Source of the DNA: Homalodisca vitripennis
Taxonomy: Eukaryota; Arthropoda; Insecta; Hemiptera; Cicadellidae
Reading direction: 5' to 3'
Assembly: GCF_021130785.1 (NCBI RefSeq)
Contig: NC_060210.1
Span: 181,834,501 to 181,898,500, forward strand
DNA: 64,000 nucleotides
Shown here: positions 1-12,186 of the stretch, one piece after another
How the letters are laid out: each line of letters starts with the position of its first letter
How positions within the stretch are numbered: the first letter of the stretch is position 1
Made by a program: the position numbers and the translations under genes
The notes under the pieces: model-generated
Told to the model about the DNA's origin: nothing
Seen by the model: only the letters and a program-made list of their open reading frames with translations
Database searches by the model: none

Positions 1-1366
1 ACTGTTTCCTTAATTAACATTTTTTACTTGAACATTGTCGCTCCAGCGACATTGTATAACATTGGCTATTTGGCAACATTACTGTTTTCTTTTAGTATGC
101 AGTTATTACTCTAACTTGTCGAGTTTTGCTGTTTCAACATTAATATTAAAAAAGCAATATATATATTATATATATATATATATAAAAATATATATATATA
201 TATATATATAGTTGGAAAGTTGCATAAAAATGTTGTTGCTATACCAGCTTAGGACACTGACATAGTTTGTTTCTTGTTGTGAATCATAATACTGTGCAGT
301 GTTTTGTTAGTGTTTTATGTTGTTAGAGTTCATTTGCAATTACTATACTTGTTATTATAACTTTTAATTATTACCACTCCATGTTTACTTAATGAAAAAA
401 TAGGGTAGGCCTATATTGTTGGCTATTTTGCCATAGTTTTTACTAAAAAATGTTCTCAGATCTATTAATAATAGGGAAGGAGTACATCGTGTTACAGGTT
501 TCACAGAGATTCAAGTCCATAGGTTCAATTCATTCTCAAGATGTCCTGCGGACAGGTAGACAGACAACATACAGAAAATAGATTTTTACATTCCCCAGCA
601 GACAAAATAGAAATTGTGTCAGTCTACTGAGTTGGAGTCAGTCGAGCCAAATTCCATGATTGAATATGCACCATTTTTCTTGTCTAAGAAGGAATCAAGT
701 TTCATCTAAAATTTAATGTGCAGATGGAAATCTTTCAATATATCTTGCCACATGGTACATTCACACCTTTGTTTATTAATATTAAGTTGGATTTCATAGC
801 AGTGTTTAAATAATAAAAAGTTTTAATGAGCTAAAGAGGGCACTACAACGCAAGAGTGTGCTGATACTACTTCTTATCACTGAATTTTGATATTGACTCT
901 GCACTTTATTATTTTTCATTTTTCTGTACGAGTAAATGACATGTCATATGTTAAAATCCCACATTGTACTCAGCTTGTTAACCCTTTTAGTGCTAAGGGG
1001 TCTGGCGCATTGTCATACCCTAGAGTGCTAAGCATTTTAGTGCATAAATGCAGAGTTTTAGTAAATTCCTTACTATTTCCTTATTTGAGGTCATATCTTA
1101 TTACTTTTTTTTTGTATTGAAGATAAATAAACATTAAACAGAAATAAATAAAACACATTTGTACATATTTGGATTGTACACCAAAAATAAGAAGTGTGGA
1201 TGAAAAATATAATATATTGTCCGTGCCAAATTTTGACCTACATATAGGCCTAATGTTTCAAACGCTCAAGAGAAAAAATAATACACTTACTATTATTAGC
1301 ATAATGCTTTACTAACTTTATTATTATTTATAAAAGAAGAAATTCAAGCACAGTTACACTTTTTTT
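1..1366. other. Intergenic, no gene seen
   Basis: AT-rich sequence with no convincing reading frame, domain or splice pattern. It holds a TA microsatellite near 157-210 and short AT-rich runs. A 77-codon open frame at 887-1120 has no recognisable motif and looks like chance. Confidence 0.6.
157..210. repeat. (TA)n microsatellite
   Basis: Alternating TA run with a few interruptions, about 50 bp. Similar tracts recur near 2662, 11465, 35039, 38630, 43495 and 51689. Confidence 0.9.
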
Positions 1367-1467
1367 ACCCCCCCCCACCCCCCCCCCCCCCCACCCCCCC
1401 CCCCCCCCACCCCCCCCCCCCCCCACCCCCCCCCCCCCCCACCCCCCCCCCCCCCCACCCCCCCCCC
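1367..1467. repeat. C-rich minisatellite, A followed by about 15-18 C
   Basis: About 100 bp of nearly pure C on the plus strand, broken by single A bases at roughly 16-19-bp spacing, so it is a minisatellite of A-plus-C-run units rather than one homopolymer. A 60-codon Gly/Trp frame on the minus strand is only the repeat read as protein. Confidence 0.9.
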
Positions 1468-2654
1468 ATTTAATCGAATCATGCCTACTTCGTGCGTTTC
1501 GTGCGGCTGTGTGAACAGAGGATAAATAGAAGGCATTACCTACCGTGCATGAATTATTTAACTATATTTACTAAGTACATTCCATTATTGACAAAAGCAA
1601 TGTACACAGTTAAATAATCACGAAGTTAATTTAAATGGATTAGTCTACAGACATTGTATTGAAATTGCCTACGGACAAAATTATCACTGCGTTACTATAT
1701 TACCTACATGCTAATATTATTCAAGCAAACGAAATAAAACGTGTTCAGTGAATATTTACAAAATAACAAAAATAGGTTACTTGATTGAGTATAGAGTACA
1801 GGGTGTTTTAGACCACATGAGAGTAGTAGGCCTACATCAATCAAACAAATTGATATTCTTAATTATTTGAAGTGAAATCGTATATTTTGACCTTACAAAT
1901 TTAGATGTAGCACAACCAATTCTCACATGTGCATCTTTTATTAGAACATCTTAGGATTATTTTTGAGACCTTTTTGTTTAACAACTCTTATTTCAGCCCT
2001 GAAAATATTATGTTGGCACAGTGAAGAAATAATACTAAAGTATTTATCCAGATTATTCAGGAACAATTTAATTTCTTCGAACATTTGGTACATTATTTGA
2101 AATTTTGAATTCCAGGAACATTCGAGTTAAGTACAACAAACTGGCTTTATTACCAAGTAATCATGAAAAAAATTTCCAAATTTTCTCTTGAAGTCACAAA
2201 GTACATTTCAAATCTAAAAGGAAAAAAAAAATGCCCATCAATACTCTTATCAAAATGAAAAACTAGGTTCATACGCATTCAAACTACTTTTGAAATGTAT
2301 TGTGAATGTATTAAGAGTGATCATTGTAACCTCTCTTAATGGATTTGTTTACACAAAAACAGAACACCTTTATTGCACACAAATGAGTTTTTATATGTTA
2401 TAGGTAGGACAAAGTTTCCTGTTTAGATAACTTAGTTGATTTTCCATAAACCCTAGAAATTGTTGATCTCTACATCTTTTATCGTATTACAGTATAAATA
2501 TGAACTAATATGTTTCTTTTAATGGAAATAATAATATCGTCAAAGCGAGGAGTGAGGCTCTCAAGAGAACAATAACGAACTGGTATATCGAGAAGAAACG
2601 CCTGAGTTAGAACTCTCTCATACAATCAAAAATATTAACCAAACTACGGCAGTT

Positions 2655-2661
<7 letters not shown>
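1468..2661. other. Intergenic, nothing recognised
   Basis: AT-rich sequence without a supported gene, TIR pair or RNA gene. Confidence 0.5.
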
Positions 2662-2696
<35 letters not shown>

Positions 2697-2697
2697 G
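2662..2697. repeat. (TA)n microsatellite
   Basis: Uninterrupted TA run of about 30 bp followed by a GTATATAT variant. Confidence 0.85.
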
Positions 2698-2769
2698 ATG
2701 CAGAAAGTTGAACTCTCTGACTACACATTCCACTGTTTTTAAACCTACCTGTCCAAAAAACAAACTAGT

Positions 2770-2935
2770 GCTGACTTAGTCCTCCTCCGTAGACTGATAG
2801 TCTCGGCTCTCTAACCGAGAGATCACTGGTTCAAATCCCGGGGAGGTCCAATGATGTACTTTGACAATAAAACCAGTGCACTTAGAAGTCGGCATAGCTG
2901 ACGCTAAGGCTTAAATCAGATTTTTTTAAAGTGTA
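2770..2935 (+). mobile_element. tRNA-derived SINE (probable)
   Basis: A tRNA-like head lies at about 2781-2846. Its ends pair as an acceptor-like stem (CCTCCTC with GGGGAGG, one G-T pair). An A-box-like stretch sits at 2790-2802, an arm resembling an anticodon stem follows, and an excellent B box (GGTTCAAATCC) is at 2828-2838. The head is only 66 nt and the anticodon loop does not fold to the normal seven bases, so this is not a clean tRNA gene. A non-tRNA body follows to about 2935. A pol III SINE is the simplest reading; a decayed tRNA pseudogene is the alternative. Confidence 0.55.
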
Positions 2936-4147
2936 GACTTGACTATAAAAAGTATAAAATTGCTGTTATTTACCTTATGTATGGTACCATTCGTGTCCTT
3001 GACCTATCAGCTTTAACTATGCAAAGTTTTAAAACGTTATCTATATTCTAAGTAAGTTAGATCATGAGTTATTTGAAACAAGACCATTAACATTTTGCAC
3101 CATGTTGAGTTTTACATTACTTTTCTACAACAATATGGCTTCAGCTGCTGTAATGGCAGTTATATAGGCATATTCTATACATTGGTCTTATGTAGTCTAC
3201 GACCAGACTGTACAGCGGAAAATTAAATTGAAGTTAATCTGTAAAACAATACTCCACTTCACAAGTATAGAGTTAAAGATATTTTTTATATTACTAGGCA
3301 CTTTTAGTTCATAATAAATATTTGTTTTTTATAATTTATATAATGTATGCTATATTTGTTTTAATTCTACCTTTTAGTAATTAAATTATTATCATGTTGT
3401 TGGCTTTATTTTATTAAATTTTGGTTTGTTTGTTTACATTTTAGATGGGTTTTGTGTTGGGTTTGACAAATGTTGTGTTCGTTTAAAAACTTATTAAATT
3501 TAAAAAGAAAATTTGAACAACCACATCAAGTTAAACTTTATAATGTCTTAGTTTTTATAGAAAAATATTCAAATGAGGTAAACAGATATACTCGTAATAT
3601 AATAAAATATTTTCCAAAGGTTATTAAATACAAAGATCTAACTCAAATTGGGAAAATGTGTCTATAATATTTATTTATGGATTACTATTTTAGAATCTTT
3701 TCCGTTTCTGTTTAGAGATATAAATCTAAAACAAGTTTAATATGTAATCTATTGCGCTACAATTTTACTTATACTTTACCTGTAATGTTGAAAATGATCA
3801 GTTTTACGAACGTGTTTGCATTTATGTGGCAATTTGTACTTATTTACAGACTAAACTTATACTGTCCCTACTCTATTTATTTATCATTTAATCTAATTTA
3901 TCACTAATCATTTGCACGCAGTCATATTTTATAAGTAGTAATTTCCATCAATTCTATTTTTAAAAACATATGATATTTGTTATTTTTAATGAATTTTTTA
4001 CATTGAAATGTATTGTACGGTACAACGAAATGATCAACACACTTCTAATTCTTGCATAGGGGAATACAAATCAAAACTTTTTACATACATACTAGTAGCG
4101 TAAAACAATTATTTATATTTTTATGAGCTTTAAAATTGTTGTTTTCA
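2936..4147. other. Intergenic, nothing recognised
   Basis: AT-rich. A 65-codon open frame at 3470-3667 on the plus strand is Lys/Asn/Phe-rich with no recognisable domain. It was not called a gene. Confidence 0.5.
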
Positions 4148-4434
4148 GAAACCAACACTTTCTCAATTCTCTGTTAATAACTTTTCTTATAATCATATGG
4201 TCTAATTGTCCATTATTTGCTGTTTATTAAATTGTGCTAAACGAAACCAACACTTTCTCAATTCTCTGTTCACAAATTTTCTTATAATCATATGGTCTAA
4301 TTGTCCATTATTTGCTGTTTATAAATTGTGCTAAACGAAACCAACACTTTCTCAATTCTCTGTTCATAACTTTTCTTATAATCATATGGTCTAATTGTCC
4401 ATTATTTGCTGTTTATAAATTGTGCTAAACGAAA
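4148..4434. repeat. Three-copy 94-95-bp tandem repeat
   Basis: Units start at 4148, 4243 and 4337, each beginning GAAACCAACACTTTCTC. They differ by only a few bases (for example TTAATAAC, TTCACAAA and TTCATAAC at the same place), so the array is recent. No coding potential is visible in it. Confidence 0.9.
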
Positions 4435-5338
4435 TTATATGTAACAGTTATGGATTCAGATGGTTGAAATATTTTTTATTACTATAGTCACAGGTTTTCT
4501 ATAGTCATGGAGCTCAGCAACCATTCAATTTGTAATAACTTACTTCAAGACCTATCTGCTTTGTCTTGAATTAAATTACTTAAATGTGAATGATTATTAA
4601 TGTTTGTAACATCTATAGCTTCTTGGTCTTAATGTGTAGAGACTAGCTATCTACATATGCCAGTAGAGGCTAGCTTCAGGTATACTGTCAATATAAATAA
4701 TTCCACTTTAGAATATACATGAACACATGCATACACATAAGCACGTCTAAACACAATTCTAGAACACGTGTTACATGTATAAGGGTATGTGTAAGTTACC
4801 GAGGGAATACCCTAAGCTCCTGTGTTGAGGGTATTTTATACCACAATGTATCAGCCCTCTCCGAAACAATTGTATGTATACACCACTGATTGAACAGTTT
4901 GTATGTACAGTAGATATGTATATGTATATATAGGTAGATATAGATTATATATAAGTTGAAAGAGTTTATGTCATGCCTTACTGCTGAGATCGTAAACAGG
5001 CGGAGGGAAAATAATGATAACAGAGGGGGAAGGGGCAAGCAGTGTTCAGTATTAATGTTTCCATGTTGAGACGTTGGTAAATTCTTAGTCAATTCAATTT
5101 ATAGTTCGTGTTTTTATTTCTGCGTCATTAGAGACTGTGTAAATTAGAAATGATAACTTTTCATCAATATCTACTTCTTAAATTCTATTGGTTAGGTATG
5201 ATTCATTTATGTGGTACTTCACGTATACTACAGCAGAATGATTGAAAGGATCTAATGATTGATTTATACATTCAAACGCTTTTGATAGATCTAGGAAGAT
5301 GCCAATTATATGTTTGTGGTTTTCCATTCCTTTAACTA
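4435..5338. other. Intergenic, nothing recognised
   Basis: AT-rich with a TA-rich patch near 4915-4950. The 98-codon minus-strand frame at 4796-5092 is Tyr/Ile-rich across that patch and is probably not coding. Confidence 0.5.
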
Positions 5339-6477
5339 CAGTATTAGCCATAATAAACAGTACTGAAACTGAATCAGCTGTGATGCCTTCTCGATCAGCT
5401 GATTAAATTTTCGATTGCGGCCATGGCTTCGTGTTCATTATATTACTTCTTCCTTATTTGAGGTTAGTTTTTGCTAACATGGTGCTAACAACGGTAGAGA
5501 AAGTTTTTATCGTAGAGCATTATTTTATCTCATACGGAATTGGATGTGCTGGTGGGCTAAGCTTGTCATACACTGCATTATGTTTTCAGAAAGATTTCCA
5601 CAAAAACCTGCCTAGTAATGCGGTGATTCTTAGAGTGGTTGAAAAATTTCGAAGAACAGGTACTGTTTTGACACAGCAAAAGGGCTTTTCAGGTCGCCCA
5701 ACTACTGTCTGTACAAATGAAAACCACAGAAGAGTGTAGCAGCAAGTGTTACAGTCACCGAAAAGAAGCCTAATGCTAGCTTTTCTTAAACTGAATATTA
5801 GCAATACGTCAACGCGAAGAATGTTCAAAAACATTGTTGGTTTTCCCTACAGGATACAAACTGGACAACCTTTGAATTGCAGAAACAAACTAGCCGGAGT
5901 CCAGTACTGTGCTACAATGTTAGCAAAATCAGTATCGATATAGGACCATTCTTGATCATTTTGTGAGAGACCTCAAGAGATTTTGTCGTGCACGAAACCT
6001 GCCGTTAAATTCACAGTGGTTCCAGCAAGATGGCGCAACCAGTCACACTGCCGTTAACAACATTGCTTTCCTCCAACAAACCTTTGGCAACCGTCTCATC
6101 TCCCTTAGAACAAACTTTCCTCGTCCAGCCCACTCGCCTGATCTTACAACACTGGACGCTTACGTCTGGGGAATGTTGAAAGAAAACATTTTCCGCGATG
6201 ACCCAACATCTACCATCGTTCAACTCAAAGAAAAGAATAACCATGTGTATTAGGAGAATGGAACAACTCCTATTCATAAAAAGGATACAAAATCTACAAG
6301 AACGGTACGAGTGTTGCCTCAATCTGAACGGGGGTCGTATTGAACATGGTAATAGACGAGTTTAACAGATTTTGCTTCCTTTGCTTTGTATTTATTGGTA
6401 AAATCTATATGTAATGTTACTGTGTTTACCATAGTAAAACATTACCATTTCAGTACTGTTTATTTTGGCTAATACTG
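5339..6477 (+). mobile_element. Decayed Tc1/mariner-type transposon with TA target duplication
   Basis: The left end begins CAGTATTAGCC at 5339 and the right end at 6477 is its inverted copy. About 31 bp match with two or three differences. TA flanks both ends (5337-5338 and 6478-6479), the target duplication of the Tc1/mariner superfamily. The element is 1,139 bp and encodes pieces of a transposase on the plus strand. Its middle part is missing and stops are present, so it cannot supply its own enzyme. The TIRs and TSD are seen directly; the superfamily call rests on them plus the protein motifs. Confidence 0.85.
5479..6253 (+). pseudogene. Mariner-type transposase remnant (HTH plus DDE fragments)
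   Basis: The ATG at 5479 opens a helix-turn-helix region of the DUF4817 type found in insect mariner-like proteins (VEKFRRTGTV, then a Gly-Arg-Pro hinge). A TAG at about 5737-5739 interrupts it in frame, and the same frame then continues with the second HTH region to 5943. From about 5963, in another frame, the catalytic end appears: WFQQDGATSHT with the second catalytic Asp, then SPDLTTLDAYVWG with the third. The segment that should hold the first catalytic Asp is absent. Between QQD and the Asp of LDAYVWG there are 41 residues, longer than the 34 of classic mariner. The gene is dead: one stop, at least one frameshift and an internal deletion. Confidence 0.8.
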
Positions 6478-6967
6478 TATTATCTCCATTAAGAGTGATA
6501 CAGCATCAATGGTTGAACTTCCTTACCTGAACCCAAATTAAAACCTTTATACGATTATGTATTTTCTATATATCTAAACAATCGGGTATAAAATAATTTT
6601 TCAAAAAATGTTGCTAAACACAGGTAAATAGAAATAGTGCGATGGTTTTATAGCTTATATAGGATCTCCCTTTTTGGATATTAGGATACTTTTGAGTATT
6701 TTAGAGATCCAGGAAAAACTGCTGTTTGAAATGAAATATTTATTTATTTAGCCAAGGGTTCAACAATTGATCTCGAACATTCATTAACCAGCCACATTGA
6801 AATCCCATCAATATCTGTTGATCTTTTTGTATGTCAGCTTTGAATAGTTGATGACAAATCTGATGGTGTCACTGGTATTAGTAACATTCATGAAACTGGA
6901 ATAGTATTTTTATATTCCCATTATAATTGCATGTTTTTTTTCTGTGATATTAACCAAAACCTTATTT
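6478..6967. other. Intergenic, nothing recognised
   Basis: AT-rich spacer between two transposons. Confidence 0.5.
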
Positions 6968-6975
6968 AAAACATT

Positions 6976-7728
6976 GGTACTTTGGGATTATACCGACCAC
7001 ACCCAGACATGAATCGTTATTTCACATTTCGTTTCTACTGATTACTAGATTAGCGTATAGAACAATATTTCGTCAATATAAAAACAGGAATTGTCTTATC
7101 GCAAACCCCTCCCCATCCTCAGACAGAGGTCAAAGTCGAGCGTCTAGTAGATAACGTGATTGCAGTCTCGCCGCCCGTTCAGCTGGTACATCGCTTTGTT
7201 GTACTTCCGTGTTTTACCTCTACATTTCTCCAAACACAAAAATTCAACAAAAACAATCATTTACCAAAACTAAACTCTTTATTAAAAAAACACTAAAAAC
7301 TTGTTTTTATTCTTGATCACATTCCGCCACCCAAAATGCGAGTGCCTCCGGCCATCAGCGCGGGCCTTGGCAGCACCTTCGGTGCTGCCCCGCGCTGATG
7401 TCGATGAAAGAAAAACATCCCTCGAGATAGTACCTATCAGTAAAATATCAAATTCTAGAGGGGCTAATCAGAAATATAAATTGAATTGTAATGGAAAGGC
7501 AATTATGTACCGTGCAAATCACGTGATGCCGCGCGGCCTGCCGTAATCAGGATTCTCGAGAAAGATAAGATAACAGCGACAACAATACCGATCACAATAC
7601 CTGGAAATGCTTGTAAGTTTGTAATTTTGTAATTGAAGAGTTGTTTTTTCGTTCTATCATGTTTGTTTCTATAAATTTCTATTTTTGTGTTCTTCATACT
7701 AGTGTGGTCGGTATAATCCCAAAGTACC
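6976..7728. mobile_element. 753-bp non-autonomous DNA transposon (MITE), 8-bp TSD
   Basis: The left end (6976-7002) starts GGTACTTTGGGATTATACC. The right end (7702-7728) is its exact inverted copy over 27 bp. AAAACATT flanks both sides (6968-6975 and 7729-7736), a perfect 8-bp duplication. No transposase frame lies inside. An 8-bp TSD fits hAT, P or Merlin; termini beginning GG lean towards Merlin, but no protein supports that. Perfect TIRs and TSD suggest recent insertion. A GC-rich hairpin lies at 7353-7400. Frames at 7301-7546 and 7503-7856 are not convincing genes. Confidence 0.88.
7353..7400. repeat. GC-rich hairpin inside the MITE
   Basis: CATCAGCGCGG (7353-7363) pairs with CCGCGCTGATG (7390-7400). 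The inner GGCAGCACC (7369-7377) pairs with GGTGCTGCC (7381-7389) around a TTC loop. A five-base bulge (GCCTT) sits on the left side only. That gives 20 perfect pairs in 48 bp of otherwise AT-rich DNA. Confidence 0.9.
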
Positions 7729-7736
7729 AAAACATT

Positions 7737-10602
7737 TTCTACGGATAAAGTCCTTGTTGACTTCAGTTCCTGCAATTTGAATAGACAAAAAACTTTTAAA
7801 TGTTTCTCGTTTTTATTATATATATATATCTCAAGCTGTTTTTGAGAGATTGTCACTAAAGCAAAGTTTTTTTTTACATCATATGCTTTTGCTGTTACAA
7901 TACTTTACAATAATATAATAATCCTGGCTGACAATTGTTCGGAACCGATGAAGAAGAATCCGGTGTATAAAATAACTGTCAGTACAACTTCCTTGTAGTA
8001 TCAACCCAGTGACTCCCTTACCCCAGTTGGACTGAGCTATCGCGATCGTAGCTCGAACTCCAGTTATAATCTGGGATAGTATAAATGAATGCAATGTGGA
8101 TTTGAAGCCAGACTTAGTATCTAGACAAAAAAAGATTATCCGACTGTCAGTACCATTACTTATTCGAATCTAGCCAAAATTAGTATAACTTTATGGATCG
8201 CGTATTAGACCAATTAGTATTCAATTGTAGTTAATACAACCGAGCATCTCCCTTTAAATTTGAATATCTATAGGTATTTAATTACACAGAAACAACTAAT
8301 AGAACAATTGGACGGAACTGTATTAAACGCAGGATTGTAGGCAGTTCTGCAATCAGGTCGAAGTATAACGGCTAAAGATGATAATATAAATACTAATCAG
8401 GACTTTAGGAAATTATGTTCCTCATTACATGTAATTTAGGAAATTAATCTTTTTCAACTCCTTACTCGGTAATATATAATGAGTCTATCACACTGCGATT
8501 AGATTAGTCATGAGGATTTTACCTGAAATAGATACATGCAATATAAAGGTTAATAACATATTACTTTGGGAAATTGTATTTTTTCAAACTATAACATTTT
8601 ATTCTATCCTACATATTTATATTCCTAAAATATCATATTAAGTTATTAAGTTATCATATTAAAAAAATAATTAAGTTCGACAAGCTAGGAACTTCCAGGG
8701 ACTAAATTTTTAAAAGGCCAATTGCTTCCAGAGACTGAGAGCCTCTATACAGGCCACTACTCCAATAGGAGTCCTATATTGGAAATATAGGTAATATACA
8801 GAATTCTTTCAATCAAATAGTTTTACAATTACATGTTTATCCACACATCGTTTACTCAACACTATTATGTAAATAAAACAATCATAATTTTGTATAAAAA
8901 TCTCACATAGCCTACATACTTTTTAAATTTTTTTTATTACTTTTTGTTGCGTTTTAAACATCTTTCAAAACATTTATTTGACTATATGAAAGAAAATGTT
9001 TTTGGTCGTTACATGAAGTATTAGACAGTTTATCTTTATTGCCACTTCCTAAAACCATATAAGCATTTTCAAGTTTTGAATGCAATTACAAATCAGTAAA
9101 AAGAATTTGACATGTTTATGGGAGCCAAACAATACTCTTTCGATGCAACATAAAACGCGCATAGAAAAATAAAATAAAATTTGTTTTAGGAAAGCGTTAT
9201 TTTATTCCAAATACTGTAAGTAATTTCCAAAACTTGAATAAATATTTATTTCCAATATAAATGAAGGACAAGACAATCCTTCCTTCTGGGGCGATAGGTT
9301 ATTCCAAATTATTAGCTTTATTACATATATAGATTATTTAGCCTCCATGACATTTTATTTTAAGATACCGTTGGTATTTTTTGAGTCACATTATTCTTGA
9401 ATCGGTCTGATGTTGTTTTTTCGTGGTTATTATCAACGTGTCTTTATAAAAGACGCCTGAAATGTAGAACCTATCAGTCATGAGTAAAACGTAACAAACC
9501 ATTTGTATAACATTACATTGTATTTTCTGTGTACACTTCTACTCAATATCGCGGGTGTAGGGCTTGGTCGCGATAGTCACGTCGGCGCCAGTGAGTCTAA
9601 TGATAGGAGACAAGTAGTTTTCTTAAACCAGATACGCGTTAGAACTGTTATATGACTTGCCGATTAATATAGGAGTTGTAGATGAATCATGGACGAGTTA
9701 GGTTTTCTGTGAGATTAATTAAATTGTTCACGTTCAAATTATGAAATCGGCAGAAATTTAATTTTACTCGCAAGAATTTCTCTACTTACGGATAGCCACA
9801 TTTATAAACTTCAACTACCTATCCCCGAAAATACATTTATGTGAAAAATAAAAAAAAGCTTGTTAAATTGAACAAATACTAAAAGTAAGTGTTCTTAGGC
9901 TACTTTAAAAAGTAAAGTCAGCAAAATACGATTAAAAATTTTAATTGTTACAATTTTAAATAGGTATTTAAAATTATTTAGTGAAGTTTTCATAATTTGC
10001 GATTCACAAAACGGCAGTATTGCGATAAGCATGTTAGAGCTTTATACCGGACTAGGCAGATACACCTGTGCAGTACGTTAGCGGGAGAGAACGACATAAA
10101 ACAAAGTGCTTTGCCCATAAAACACCCATTGGGAGTCCATTGGAAATATATTCATTAAAACCTATGAACTATGTTTTTGTTCCAAAATTAAGAGTAGTGT
10201 TCAAATCTAAAATGGTTTGAATGTAAACACAGGGCAAATCATACAAAACTTTTACGGTCTTGTTAAAAAGAATTCATTGGGAAAATAAATTCACTTATCT
10301 CAGACCGTTTTAAAGTGGCGGCCGTTTTTATGAAAAAATGTTGACAATTACGGAACACCCTTAATTTTTTTTCTCCGTTTGAGTTTTGTTTATTCTGATT
10401 CCGATTTCTTGCTCACATGCATCTCAGCTTCATTCTGATATGCCAAATGACTACTTTAAGAGTATTTTGGCGTTGTACATAATTTTAAAGATCTCGTTAA
10501 GATGAGCAAAGTGTGCATTTAAACTTTTTTTGTATTACCAATGATTTTCTAAAAATAAGCAGAAATTTGTTTTTTGCGTAATATTCCCAAGGTATTTTTT
10601 GG
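7737..10602. other. Long intergenic stretch, nothing recognised
   Basis: AT-rich, with no frame carrying a recognisable domain and no TIR pair noticed. The minus-strand frame at 7879-8094 (71 codons) has no motif. Confidence 0.45.
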
Positions 10603-10942
10603 CACACAGGTTTGAATAACCAAGAGAAAAATATAAAAGAATAATTGTGTTATTTTTTGTAATATTAACAAAACGGCGTCTGTTGAAATTTTTAAATTCA
10701 AATAAAAAACAATATAGCTATAAAAGATTTACCATACACTATTTTAAAAGTACGCTTGCACAAGTCAGGAATAACAAACGACTGATACATCTCAATTGTG
10801 ACATTTTTGGTAAATTATTCATAACTATACTGGTTTTTGTTGACTTTAAAAATTTCCAACAGACGCCATTTTGTTAATATCAAAGAAAATAAAACAATTA
10901 TTGTTTATTAATTTTCTCTTGTCTTCTTAAATCCATGTGATA
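10603..10942. repeat. 340-bp imperfect palindrome (foldback element)
   Basis: The left arm (about 10603-10734) and right arm (about 10808-10942) are inverted copies at roughly 80 percent identity. They share TATTAACAAAA(C/T)GGCGTCTGTTG and the outer CAAGAGAAAA block. The loop is about 73 nt. It is either a hairpin-type MITE or an inverted duplication. A third partial copy of the AAAATGGCGTCT motif lies at about 10996. A 76-codon frame at 10647-10877 simply reads through the hairpin. Confidence 0.8.
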
Positions 10943-11463
10943 AATTTAGTGTCTTTAAGTTAACTAGTTTTAAAGATAATAATTTTCTAATACAAAATGG
11001 CGTCTAACTAATGGCGACTAAACGATACATTTCTAGACCTATGTTTATATGACATGTTTTGTTTGAAGTGATGTCATAATCCATCACCCACAGAAGTTTG
11101 TGACACCCTTATTGCACAAGCCGTGAGCGCCAAAAATGCCATAGTTGAGAGGAATCGGTTGTTTGTTGCATATATATATTGTGAAAAATATGTTCTTACC
11201 TTACAGTGGAAACGAACTAAAAACATAAGTCCCATTTAATCCTTTGCCAAAAACACAACAGAGCAATTAATATAGAAATACATATTTAATTTCTTATGTG
11301 TTTGAAATATTAATAATAATCATCATCAAAACCATTAATCGAATTCAATGCAAAATATATTCAGCGTGAACTAAATACTTGAACATTTAATTAGAATAAA
11401 AAATGATTTATACGTTAATGTTTCAGTTCTACAGATTTTTAGAGGGATTCCTTATATATATAG

Positions 11464-11522
<59 letters not shown>

Positions 11523-11860
11523 TAAATTGTATAAAGGGCAATAGCCTTATTTAATTTCAATAAACATTGAATCACAAAAAGTACTTGCTCCGCCGGGAGT
11601 ATATTTATATAAAATAGTATATAAATATAAAAATCTTTTTTTGCAGTTACGTAATAATGATAATTCGATTACTTAATTTGTTCTTTGCTTATTTATTTAA
11701 TATTGCCACATTAAACGTATTAGGAAAATGATAAAATAATTATAACAGACAAAATTAAAAACCTATTTAGACACCAAAAAGCATTTTAGTGGAACCCTGA
11801 AATGATTTTTATTTAAAAATTAATATACTAGGTTCAACCACGGATTCACGAGTTCAAACC
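10943..11860. other. Intergenic with a (TA)n tract
   Basis: AT-rich, with a TA microsatellite at about 11465-11519. No gene seen. Confidence 0.5.
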
Positions 11861-11869
11861 ACGGATATA

Positions 11870-12186
11870 AGATTGAGAACGCCGCAATCACTGGCAGTCG
11901 GCCTTGACGTCACGACCTCAATCGTTCCGCGTCGGCAACACGGAGTGTCTGTCGACCGGTGCGGTGTTGGTTTTCCCAACGCGAATCGTTCTTCCATCAC
12001 TCCACCGCGGCGCCGCCAGCCGCCAGCCGCCAGTCTTCGACCGACAGTCCGACTGAGAGGTCTCTCCGTGTGGTAGACTCCGCTCCTGTCGCCGTGTAGC
12101 GGTTGTATGTAACCTGTATTCAACTGCTCTCTTCGGTTTTACAGTTTGTTATTTTGTGTTCCACTGTTTCAAGTATATCCAGAATC
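11870..12186 (+). promoter_or_regulatory. GC-rich promoter and 5' UTR of the MADF gene (probable)
   Basis: GC content and CpG density rise abruptly from about 11870 to 12090. A perfect cAMP-response-element palindrome (TGACGTCA) is at 11906-11913, and AGCCGCC is repeated near 12015. A T-rich 5' leader follows up to the ATG at 12187. No TATA box was seen. The composition fits a TATA-less start region just upstream of a coding exon. The exact transcription start cannot be read from sequence. Confidence 0.5.

Noticed and set aside
1354..1536. Gly/Trp-rich protein on the minus strand
   Set aside because: Translation of the C-run minisatellite.
2781..2846. tRNA gene
   Set aside because: Good B box and acceptor-like pairing, but only 66 nt and no proper seven-base anticodon loop. 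A SINE-like body follows, so it was called a SINE head.
4148..4434. CRISPR array
   Set aside because: Three directly adjacent 94-bp units without unique spacers, in eukaryotic DNA. It is an ordinary tandem repeat.
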